Assembly: GCA_903848955.1 (NCBI GenBank)
Contig: CAINHS010000051.1
Location: forward strand, 19,384-83,383
Source of the DNA: an uncultured beta proteobacterium
GTDB taxonomy: Bacteria; Pseudomonadota; Gammaproteobacteria; Burkholderiales; Rhodocyclaceae
Length of the DNA: 64,000 nt
Direction of reading: 5' to 3'
The notes below the pieces were generated by a model that was not told the DNA's origin, did not search any database, and saw only the letters and a list, made by a program, of their open reading frames with translations. A program made the translations under genes and the position numbers. Shown here in pieces: positions 8,316-15,721 of this stretch. The number at the start of each line of letters is the position of its first letter. Position 1 is the first letter of the stretch.

Positions 8316-9383
8316 TCAGTGATCGGCCAGGGCCAGACGGCGAGCCTTCACCGCAGCGGCGAGGATGTCCAGCGCGGCCAGGGTGTCCTCCCAGCCGATA
8401 CAGGCATCGGTAACGGAAACGCCGTACTCGAGCGCTTGGCCGGGCGTCAGGTCCTGACGGCCCTCCTTCAGGTGCGACTCGATCATCACGCCGAAGATGC
8501 GGTCTTCGCCGGCCGCCATCTGCGCCGCGACATCCCGCGCCACGTCGATCTGGCGCTTGAACTGCTTGCTGCTGTTGGCATGCGAGAAATCGATCATGAC
8601 GCGCGCGGCGAGGCCGGCTTTGCCGAGTTCGGCGCAGGCGGCTTCCACCGCCGCCGCCTCGTAGTTCGGCGCTTTGCCGCCGCGCAGGATGACATGGCAA
8701 TCCTCGTTGCCGTTGGTGGAAACGATGGCCGAGTGGCCGGCCTTGGTCACCGAAAGAAAATGATGCGGGCTGGCCGCGGCCTTGATCGCATCCACGGCGA
8801 TGCGGATGTTGCCGTCGGTGCCGTTCTTGAACCCGACCGGACAGGACAGGCCGGAAGCCAGTTCGCGGTGAACCTGCGATTCGGTGGTGCGCGCACCGAT
8901 GGCGCCCCAGCTGATCAGGTCCGCCGTGTATTGCGGCGTGATGGTGTCGAGAAACTCCGTTGCCGCCGGCAGGCCGAGTTCGTTGACCTCCCACAACAGC
9001 TTGCGCGCCAGACGCAAGCCTTCGTTGATCCTGAAGCTGCCGTCCATCCGCGGATCGTTGATCAGCCCCTTCCAGCCGACCGTGGTACGCGGCTTTTCGA
9101 AATAAACCCGCATCAGGATCAGCAGGTCGCCGGCAAAGCGCTCCGCCGCCTGCTGCAGCAGGCGCGCGTATTCCATCGCCGCCTCATAGTCATGGATCGA
9201 GCAGGGGCCGACCACCGCCACCAGCCGGTCGTCGGCGCCGTGCAGTACGCGATGCACCGCCTGACGCGCCTCGTAGGTCGTCTCCGCCGCCGCATCGGTG
9301 GTGGGAAACTCCCGCGCAAGATGGGCGGGGGGCGAGAGTTCCTTGATCTCGCGAATGCGGACGTCGTCGGTGATGTGTTTCAT
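8316..9383 (-). CDS. aroG: 3-deoxy-7-phosphoheptulonate synthase (class I, AroG type)
   Basis: Condenses phosphoenolpyruvate and erythrose 4-phosphate, the first step of the shikimate pathway. Family signatures are complete: VGPCSIHDYEAAMEYA, RVYFEKPRTTVGWKGLINDP, and the metal/substrate segment MIDFSHANSSKQ. The protein is 355 residues from the ATG at 9383, matching the AroG/F/H class; an upstream extension in frame is not family-like and was left out. It lies 12 bases upstream of the GT39 gene on the same strand, and its start faces the 2-oxoacid oxidoreductase operon. Which aromatic amino acid inhibits it cannot be said. Confidence 0.95.
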   Translation of the reverse strand: MKHITDDVRIREIKELSPPAHLAREFPTTDAAAETTYEARQAVHRVLHGADDRLVAVVGPCSIHDYEAAMEYARLLQQAAERFAGDLLILMRVYFEKPRTTVGWKGLINDPRMDGSFRINEGLRLARKLLWEVNELGLPAATEFLDTITPQYTADLISWGAIGARTTESQVHRELASGLSCPVGFKNGTDGNIRIAVDAIKAAASPHHFLSVTKAGHSAIVSTNGNEDCHVILRGGKAPNYEAAAVEAACAELGKAGLAARVMIDFSHANSSKQFKRQIDVARDVAAQMAAGEDRIFGVMIESHLKEGRQDLTPGQALEYGVSVTDACIGWEDTLAALDILAAAVKARRLALADH

Positions 9384-9526
9384 GCTTCGACCTGAAGGCG
9401 GGTAAAGGCGTGATTCTACCGGTCGGGCGCGTGCCGGACTGCGACGTTGTGGTTTTCCCTGATTCCCATTCCGCGCGCCAGGGGGTAAAGTCCATCTCCG
9501 TTGCCAAAACAAGCCAGGGGGATCAC

Positions 9527-10123
9527 ATGTTCCAGGTTCGCATTCACGGCCGTGGCGGTCAGGGCGTCGTAACGGCCGCGGAAATGCTCTCGATTGCCGC
9601 GTTCGAAGAGGGTCGTCACGCGCAGGCCTTCCCCAGTTTCGGCTCCGAGCGCATGGGGGCGCCGGTGGTGGCCTTCTGTCGCATCGCCGACAGGGAGATC
9701 CGTTTGCGCGAACCGATCATGGAGCCGGATGCGCTGATCATCCAGGATCCGACCCTGCTGCATCAGGTGGACGTATTCGCCGGACTGAAGAAAGGCGGCT
9801 ATATCCTGATCAACACCAACAAGAGCTTTGAAGAACTGGGCCTGAGCGAGTTCATTCGCGACTGGCCTCACGAACGCCTGTGCACGGTGGCGGCCACCGA
9901 ACTGAGCAAGAAGCATGTCGGCCGGCCGATGCCGAACGTGCCCCTGCTGGGAGGCTTCGCCGCCGTGGCCGGCGTGATCAAGCTCGAGTCCGTGATCATG
10001 GCCATCAACAGCAGGTTCTCGGGCAAGGTGGCAGCCGGCAACATCGCCGGCGCGACCGAAGCCTACGACATCGTTCGCGCCGAGATGGAAGAAGCGCGCC
10101 GCGAGGAGGCTGCCCATGCTTAA
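9527..10123 (+). CDS. 2-oxoacid:acceptor oxidoreductase, gamma subunit (Por/Pad type)
   Basis: A 198-residue subunit of a thiamine-diphosphate, ferredoxin-type 2-oxoacid oxidoreductase that makes acyl-CoA from a 2-oxoacid. The CoA/catalytic-domain signature IHGRGGQGVVTAAEML starts at residue 5, with SFGSERMGAPV and NVPLLGGFAAVAG further on, as in PorC/PadE gamma subunits. The start is set by AGGGGGA-type Shine-Dalgarno sequence just ahead of ATG 9527. It is the first gene of a four-gene operon and overlaps the alpha gene by 8 bases. The physiological 2-oxoacid (pyruvate, phenylglyoxylate or another) cannot be fixed from sequence. Confidence 0.9.
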   Translation: MFQVRIHGRGGQGVVTAAEMLSIAAFEEGRHAQAFPSFGSERMGAPVVAFCRIADREIRLREPIMEPDALIIQDPTLLHQVDVFAGLKKGGYILINTNKSFEELGLSEFIRDWPHERLCTVAATELSKKHVGRPMPNVPLLGGFAAVAGVIKLESVIMAINSRFSGKVAAGNIAGATEAYDIVRAEMEEARREEAAHA

Positions 10124-11369
10124 GCAGTGTGAAGGTTCCCACGCCGTCGCCGAGGCGGTTGCCCTGTGCCGGCCGGAAGTGATCTGCGCCTACCCGATTT
10201 CGCCGCAGACGCACATCGTCGAGGGCCTCGGCGAAATGGTCAAGTCGGGAGATCTGACCGATTGCGAGTTCATCAACGTCGAATCCGAATTCGCCGCCAT
10301 GAGCGTCGCCATCGGTTCTTCCGCCACCGGCGCGCGCACTTACACGGCCACCGCCTCGCAGGGCCTGCTGTTCATGGTCGAAGCCGTCTACAACGCGTCG
10401 GGCCTGGGCCTGCCGATAGTCATGACGGTGGCCAACCGCGCCATCGGGGCGCCGATCAACATCTGGAACGACCATTCGGATTCGCTCTCGCAGCGCGACT
10501 GCGGCTGGATACAACTGTTCGCCGAGAGCAACCAGGAGGCGCTCGACCTGCACATCCAGGCCTTCAAGCTGGCGGAAGAGCTGTCGCTGCCGGTGATGGT
10601 GTGCATGGACGGCTTCATCCTCACCCACGCCTACGAGCGCGTGGATATGCCGACCCAGGCCCAGGTCGACGCCTTCCTGCCGCCCTACGAGCCGCGTCAG
10701 GTGCTGGATCCCGCCGATCCGGTGTCGATCGGCGCCATGGTCGGCCCGGAAGCCTTCATGGAAGTGCGCTATCTCGCCCACGCCAAGCAGATGCAGGCAC
10801 TGGAGCGCATTCCGCAACTGGCCGAAGAGTTCAAGCAGGTGTTCGGCCGCGAATGCGGCGGCCTGGTCCGCACCTACTGCACCGAGGATGCGGAAACCAT
10901 CGTCATCGCCATGGGTTCGGTACTCGGCACGATCAAGGACACCGTGGATGAAATGCGCGCCGCCGGCCACAAGATAGGCGTACTCGGCATCACCAGCTTC
11001 CGTCCCTTCCCGCTGCTGGCGGTAGCCGCAGCACTGAAGAACTGCAAGCGCTTCGTGGTGTTGGAAAAGAGCCTTGCCGTCGGCATCGGCGGCATCGTCG
11101 CGACCAACGTGCGCATGGCCGTCACCGGCATGGGTCTGAAAGGCTATACGGTGGTGGCCGGACTTGGCGGCCGCGCGATCACCGTGAAGGCGCTCACCGG
11201 CTTGTTCGACAAAGCGGGCCGCGACGAACTCGAGTTGCTGACCTTTCTCGACCTCGACTGGAATGCGGTCAACAAGCAGTTGGAGCGCGAAAAACAGACC
11301 CGGCGCTCGGGACCGGCTGCGGAAGCCATGCTGCGCGACCTCGGTACGGTCGCTTCGAAAATCGCCTAG
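10116..11369 (+). CDS. 2-oxoacid:acceptor oxidoreductase, alpha subunit (Por/Pad type)
   Basis: A 417-residue alpha subunit carrying the pyrimidine-binding domain of the TPP enzyme. It shows ICAYPISPQTHIVEGL near the N-terminus, then FINVESEFAAMSVAIGSSATG with the conserved Glu that activates TPP, and the C-terminal transketolase-like domain with AMGSVLGTIKDTVDEM and VLEKSLAVGIGG. Length and domain order agree with PorA/PadG. It starts inside the end of the gamma gene and is followed 11 bases later by the beta gene, so subunit synthesis is coupled. Cytoplasmic. Confidence 0.9.
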   Translation: MLKQCEGSHAVAEAVALCRPEVICAYPISPQTHIVEGLGEMVKSGDLTDCEFINVESEFAAMSVAIGSSATGARTYTATASQGLLFMVEAVYNASGLGLPIVMTVANRAIGAPINIWNDHSDSLSQRDCGWIQLFAESNQEALDLHIQAFKLAEELSLPVMVCMDGFILTHAYERVDMPTQAQVDAFLPPYEPRQVLDPADPVSIGAMVGPEAFMEVRYLAHAKQMQALERIPQLAEEFKQVFGRECGGLVRTYCTEDAETIVIAMGSVLGTIKDTVDEMRAAGHKIGVLGITSFRPFPLLAVAAALKNCKRFVVLEKSLAVGIGGIVATNVRMAVTGMGLKGYTVVAGLGGRAITVKALTGLFDKAGRDELELLTFLDLDWNAVNKQLEREKQTRRSGPAAEAMLRDLGTVASKIA

Positions 11370-11380
11370 GAGCCGCCGCA

Positions 11381-12394
11381 ATGCCACTGCAACCCGTCAA
11401 GTTCTACCAGACCGGCACCTTCACCGTCGGCAACCGCCTGCTCGCGCCGGAAGATCGCAGCGTGCAGGCCAACATGCAGCGTACCAACTCGCTCAATTCG
11501 GGGCATCGCGCCTGCCAGGGCTGCGGCGAGGCGCTCGGCGCCCGCTACGCGATCGACGCGGCGATGAACGCCAGCAACCGCCAGTTGATCGCCGCCAACG
11601 CCACCGGCTGCCTCGAAGTGTTCTCCACGCCCTACCCGGAAACCTCATGGCAGATTCCGTGGATACACTCGCTGTTCGGCAATGCGGCCGCGGTCGCCAC
11701 CGGCATCGCCGCGGCAATCAAGGTGAAAAGGCAAAAGGGCCAAAGCGGCGATGTCCGCGTCGTCGCGCAGGGCGGTGACGGTGGCACCACCGACATCGGC
11801 TTCGGCTGCCTGTCGGGCATGTTCGAGCGCAACGACGACGTGCTCTACATCTGTTACGACAATGGCGGCTACATGAACACCGGGGTGCAGCGCAGTTCCG
11901 CCACGCCGCCGGCGGCACGCACCGCGACCACCATGCCGCTCGGCCCCGAGCCGGGAAATCCCTTCGGCCAGGGCAAGTTCGTCCCGGCCATCGCCATGGC
12001 TCACGAGATCCCCTACGTCGCCACGGCCACGGTGGCCGACCTGCGCGACCTGGAGCACAAGGTGACCAAGGCCATGGGTCTGCGCGGCGCGCGCTATATC
12101 CACATTCTGGTGCCCTGCCCGCTGGGTTGGGGCACGGCGTCGCACGACACCATCCGCATGGCTCGCCTGGCCAAGGAAACCGGCATCTTCCCGGTGTTCT
12201 CGGCTGAATATGGCGAAATCAAGTCGGCGTTGGCGATACGGCGACCGCTGCCGGTCGAGGAGTACCTGCGGCCGCAGAAGCGCTACGCCCACCTGTTCGG
12301 CAAGAGTCCCGCCGTGGCGACGATTGCGCGAATACAGGCGCAGGCAGACAAGAACATCCGCAAGTACGGCTTGCTCGAAAAGGAGGTTCGCTGA
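11381..12394 (+). CDS. 2-oxoacid:acceptor oxidoreductase, beta subunit (TPP-binding)
   Basis: A 337-residue beta subunit that binds the TPP diphosphate and one [4Fe-4S] cluster. HRACQGCGEALGARYA holds two cluster cysteines, NATGCLEV a third, and the TPP/Mg motif reads AQGGDGGTTDIGFGCLSG with YDNGGYMNTGVQRS downstream, as in PorB/PadI proteins. The fourth cluster ligand is probably the Cys in VPCPLGWG. It is placed between the alpha gene and the flavoprotein-ferredoxin gene; the strong AAGGAGG at its 3' end serves the next start. Confidence 0.9.
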   Translation: MPLQPVKFYQTGTFTVGNRLLAPEDRSVQANMQRTNSLNSGHRACQGCGEALGARYAIDAAMNASNRQLIAANATGCLEVFSTPYPETSWQIPWIHSLFGNAAAVATGIAAAIKVKRQKGQSGDVRVVAQGGDGGTTDIGFGCLSGMFERNDDVLYICYDNGGYMNTGVQRSSATPPAARTATTMPLGPEPGNPFGQGKFVPAIAMAHEIPYVATATVADLRDLEHKVTKAMGLRGARYIHILVPCPLGWGTASHDTIRMARLAKETGIFPVFSAEYGEIKSALAIRRPLPVEEYLRPQKRYAHLFGKSPAVATIARIQAQADKNIRKYGLLEKEVR

Positions 12395-12395
12395 A

Positions 12396-14021
12396 ATGGA
12401 CAAGCCCTTTGCCATCACCCTCAATCCGGGCTCCTCGCTGGCCAATCACACCGGCTCCTGGCGCACTTCGCGTCCGCTCTATCTCGACCGCCTGCCACCC
12501 TGCAACGCCGCCTGTCCGGCCGGCGAGGACATCCAGGGCTGGCTGTTCCATGCCGAAAGCGGCGACTACGAGAAAGCCTGGCGTGTGCTGACCGAGAACA
12601 ACCCGATGCCCGCAATCATGGGCCGCGTCTGTTACCACCCCTGCGAAGGCGGCTGCAACCGGCAACATCTCGACGAGTCCGTCGGCATCAACTCGGTCGA
12701 GCGCTTCCTCGGCGACGAGGCGATCAAGCGCGGCTGGAAGTTCGACAAGCCGGCGCATTCGACCGGGAAACGCGTGCTGGTGGTCGGCGCCGGGCCCTCG
12801 GGCTTGTCTGCCGCCTATCATCTGGCGCGGTTGGGACACGCCGTGGAAATTCACGAGGCCGGGCCGCTGGCCGGCGGCATGATGCGCTTCGGCATACCCA
12901 AATACCGCCTGCCGCGCGAAGTGCTCGATGCCGAAGTCGGACGCATTCTCGAAACCGGCGTCGTACTGCGGCTCGACACCAAGGTTGCCAACATCGCCGA
13001 GAGCATGAAGGCCGGCAAGTTCGACGCCGCTTTCCTCGCCGTCGGCGCGCATATCGGCAAGCGCGCCTACATTCCGGCCGGCGACGCGACCAAGATCATC
13101 GATGCGGTGTCGGTGCTGCGCAGCATGGAGGGCGAGGACAAGCCCCTGCTCGGCCGCCGTGTGGTGATCTACGGCGGCGGCAATACGGCCATCGATGTGG
13201 CGCGCACCGCCAAGCGGCTTGGCGCTTCCGAATCGATCATTGTCTATCGCCGCACCCGCGAAAAAATGCCCGCCCACGACTTCGAGGTCGAGGAGGCCCT
13301 GCAGGAGGGTGTGATGATGAAGTGGCTGTCCACCATCAAGCAGGCCGGCGAGGGCAACATCACCATTGAAAAAATGGAGCTCGACGAAAAGGGCTTCCCG
13401 CAATCCACCGGCGAATTCGAGACGCTCGAAGCCGACTCGGTGGTGCTGGCGCTGGGCCAGGACGTGGATCTGTCGCTGCTCGAAGGCGTGCCCGGCCTCG
13501 AAATCAATGACGGTGTGGTGCGCGTCGGCGACAACATGATGACCGGCGCCGCCGGCATTTTTGCCGGTGGCGACATGGTGCCTTCCGAACGTACCGTCAC
13601 CGTCGGTGTCGGTCACGGCAAAAAGGCCGCGCGCCACATCGACGCCTGGCTGCGCGGCGAAACCCATGTGCCGCCCGCCAAGCACGAGATCGCCGGATTC
13701 GACCGGCTCAACACCTGGTATTACTCGGAAGCGCCGCACACCATCAGGCCGATGCTCAACATCATCCGCCGCCAGTCGACCTTCGATGAAGTGCTCGGCG
13801 GCCTTGACGAAACCAATGCCCAGTTCGAGGCACGACGCTGCCTCTCCTGCGGCAACTGCTTCGAATGCGACAACTGCTACGGCGTCTGTCCCGACAATGC
13901 CGTCATCAAGCTCGGCCCCGGCAAGCGCTTCGAGTTCAACTACGACTACTGCAAGGGCTGCGGCATGTGCGTCACCGAGTGTCCCTGCGGTGCCATCAAG
14001 ATGGAGGCGGAGGAAATCTGA
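12396..14021 (+). CDS. GltD-like FAD/NAD(P) oxidoreductase fused to 2x[4Fe-4S] ferredoxin
   Basis: A 541-residue electron-transfer subunit. Order of domains: an N-terminal GltD-type Fe-S domain (CNAACPAGEDIQGWL, then CYHPCEGGCNR), an FAD-binding Rossmann motif VLVVGAGPSGLSAAYHLA, an NAD(P)-binding motif IYGGGNTAIDVARTAKRLG, and a C-terminal ferredoxin with CLSCGNCFECDNC and CKGCGMCVTECPCGAI. In related complexes the ferredoxin (delta) and NAD(P) subunit are usually separate genes; here they are one chain. It most likely passes electrons from the TPP enzyme to NAD(P)+, as known for phenylglyoxylate:NAD oxidoreductase. Start ATG 12396 follows AAGGAGG. Confidence 0.88.
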   Translation: MDKPFAITLNPGSSLANHTGSWRTSRPLYLDRLPPCNAACPAGEDIQGWLFHAESGDYEKAWRVLTENNPMPAIMGRVCYHPCEGGCNRQHLDESVGINSVERFLGDEAIKRGWKFDKPAHSTGKRVLVVGAGPSGLSAAYHLARLGHAVEIHEAGPLAGGMMRFGIPKYRLPREVLDAEVGRILETGVVLRLDTKVANIAESMKAGKFDAAFLAVGAHIGKRAYIPAGDATKIIDAVSVLRSMEGEDKPLLGRRVVIYGGGNTAIDVARTAKRLGASESIIVYRRTREKMPAHDFEVEEALQEGVMMKWLSTIKQAGEGNITIEKMELDEKGFPQSTGEFETLEADSVVLALGQDVDLSLLEGVPGLEINDGVVRVGDNMMTGAAGIFAGGDMVPSERTVTVGVGHGKKAARHIDAWLRGETHVPPAKHEIAGFDRLNTWYYSEAPHTIRPMLNIIRRQSTFDEVLGGLDETNAQFEARRCLSCGNCFECDNCYGVCPDNAVIKLGPGKRFEFNYDYCKGCGMCVTECPCGAIKMEAEEI

Positions 14022-14345
14022 CGCGAGCCGGCACCAGGCCGGCGATGTAGCGGCGGCTCGCTGCCGCTACACGACAGACACTCCCGCGGCGCGGCGCCTC
14101 CGGCGCACGACAACGCAGACGATGCGGGCGGTGGTCCGCGGCCGCGGCAAACGGCTTAGCGTTCTGCCGCCTTTCCGCTTGCAGCGCGCCGTCACAAGAA
14201 CGCACACCATCCACGCTCCGGGCGTGGCCACGCCAGGTCGGACCCGGCAGCCTATGCCTTTAGTCATACATCATCTTTTCATCTTGACATTCATACCCTT
14301 GCGCAGATAATTCTCAATATCTGGAATCAATAAGGGGGCAGTTTT
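14022..14345. other. Intergenic region between the oxidoreductase operon and the Slam-like gene
   Basis: A non-coding stretch of 324 bases. It begins with a perfect 8-bp inverted repeat (14047-14054 with 14063-14070) that could end transcription of the preceding operon, although no T-run follows. The middle part (14080-14250) is GC-rich and shows no gene that I can support. The last 65 bases are AT-richer and hold the promoter and ribosome-binding site of the next gene. Confidence 0.6.
14284..14311 (+). promoter_or_regulatory. Sigma-70 promoter of the Slam/FecR pair
   Basis: A perfect -35 TTGACA (14284-14289) and a 5/6 match to the -10 element, GATAAT (14306-14311), are separated by 16 bases. 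The GTG start codon of the next gene lies 34 bases after the -10 box, preceded by AGGGGG. This is among the best-looking housekeeping promoters in the window. Confidence 0.65.
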
Positions 14346-15710
14346 GTGAGCAAGATCGAGACCTGTAGCATCGTCCGTCCGGTTGCCGTTACGGCGCACA
14401 AGGGCACGCGCCGCAAGCTGTTTGCGGCAGCCATCGGCAGCATGTTCGCCGCGACAATGGCAGTGGCGGCGCCTGCGGACGACATCAAATCCCTGCTCGA
14501 TCAGGGCAAGCCGGAGGAAGCCTACGCACTCGGGAAATCGGCGCAGCAAGAGCTCGGGGTTGCGGCTTTCGATTTGTATTTCGGTATCGCCGCGATTGAC
14601 TCCGGGCATGTCGGCGAAGGCGTCCTGGCGCTGGAACGGCACGGCTACGCCCAACCGGAAAACCTGCGCGCCCGGTTGGAACTGGCGCGGGGCTATTTCC
14701 TCCTGAACGAGGATGAGCGGGCCCGCGAAGAGTTCCTGCAGGTCAAGGCGCAGAACATCCCGGCCGATGTCAGCGCGGCGGTCGACCATTACCTGGAAAG
14801 CATTGCCGATCGTGCCGACCGGCGTATGCCCCGGGCCCGCTTCTTTGTCGAGGCGGGCATCGGTACCGATTCCAATGTAAACGGCGGTGTCGGCAATTCC
14901 CTGGTCAGCGTGCCGGTATTCGGCACTATCAATTTGTCATCCCAGGCGACGCGCACCGGTTCCGGTTTCAGCCACCTTGCCGCGGGGGGGCTGTGGACGC
15001 AGCCGCTGTCGGCGCGGACGACACTGGTCGGCGGGCTGGACGCCGAATTGAAGGGTTATTGGCAGGACGACAAATACGATCAGACGACGATAGCTGCTCA
15101 GGCCGGGATCGTGCATCGCGACGACGCCTGGACTTACCGCGGCAGTCTGGTGTATTCGACGCTGTGGCTGGAGAGCGATCGCTACCGTTCCATCAGCGGG
15201 CTGGCCGTCGAGGCGAGCCGCACGCTTTCCGCCACTCAGTCGCTGAGCGCCAACGGCAGCGTCTTCCGTCTCGATTACGGCGGCGCCAGTTCCTTCCGCA
15301 CCGGTGACCTGACCAGTCTGGGAGTCGGCTACCGGCAAGCTTTCAGCGGCGAATGGGCCCCGCTCCTCGCTGTTTCGGCGTCCTACGCGGAGGAAGACAA
15401 CAAGCGCGGACGCGGCGAGTATTCGCGGGACATCTACGGCTTGCGCGCCGCCGTGACGGTCGCGCCCGCAGCGCAGTGGATGGTTACGGCGGGCATCTCC
15501 TATCAGGACCACCGCTACCGTGACGACGATCCCTTCTTCGCGCTGCGCCGCGCCGACACCTATCAGGCCATCGACCTGACGGCGATTCACGCCCTGAGCA
15601 AGCAACTCTCGCTGCGCGGAGAACTGTCCTACGCCGAGAATCGTTCGAATATTGCACTCAACGCCTATTCACGGACCGTCGCCGGCATCAAGCTGCGCTA
15701 CGATTTCTGA
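14346..15710 (+). CDS. Slam-like outer-membrane protein (TPR plus DUF560-type beta-barrel)
   Basis: A 454-residue exported protein. A basic, hydrophobic leader ends near residue 42 (TMAVAA), followed by a helical TPR-like region (about 45-165; LDLQGKPEEAYALG-type helices) and a C-terminal half of alternating amphipathic strands that starts at FFVEAGIGTDSNVNGG and ends in LRYDF, the terminal aromatic typical of outer-membrane barrels. This architecture is that of surface lipoprotein assembly modifiers, which move proteins across the outer membrane. The start is GTG with AGGGGG seven bases ahead. It is followed 11 bases later by a FecR/barrel protein that may be its cargo. Assigned from architecture; no database search was made. 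Confidence 0.75.
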   Translation: MSKIETCSIVRPVAVTAHKGTRRKLFAAAIGSMFAATMAVAAPADDIKSLLDQGKPEEAYALGKSAQQELGVAAFDLYFGIAAIDSGHVGEGVLALERHGYAQPENLRARLELARGYFLLNEDERAREEFLQVKAQNIPADVSAAVDHYLESIADRADRRMPRARFFVEAGIGTDSNVNGGVGNSLVSVPVFGTINLSSQATRTGSGFSHLAAGGLWTQPLSARTTLVGGLDAELKGYWQDDKYDQTTIAAQAGIVHRDDAWTYRGSLVYSTLWLESDRYRSISGLAVEASRTLSATQSLSANGSVFRLDYGGASSFRTGDLTSLGVGYRQAFSGEWAPLLAVSASYAEEDNKRGRGEYSRDIYGLRAAVTVAPAAQWMVTAGISYQDHRYRDDDPFFALRRADTYQAIDLTAIHALSKQLSLRGELSYAENRSNIALNAYSRTVAGIKLRYDF

Positions 15711-15721
15711 GGAACACCGCC

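Noticed and set aside
14047..14070. Inverted repeat after the 2-oxoacid oxidoreductase operon as a terminator
   Set aside because: The 8-bp stem lacks a T-run and its loop is G/C-rich; mentioned only within the intergenic entry.
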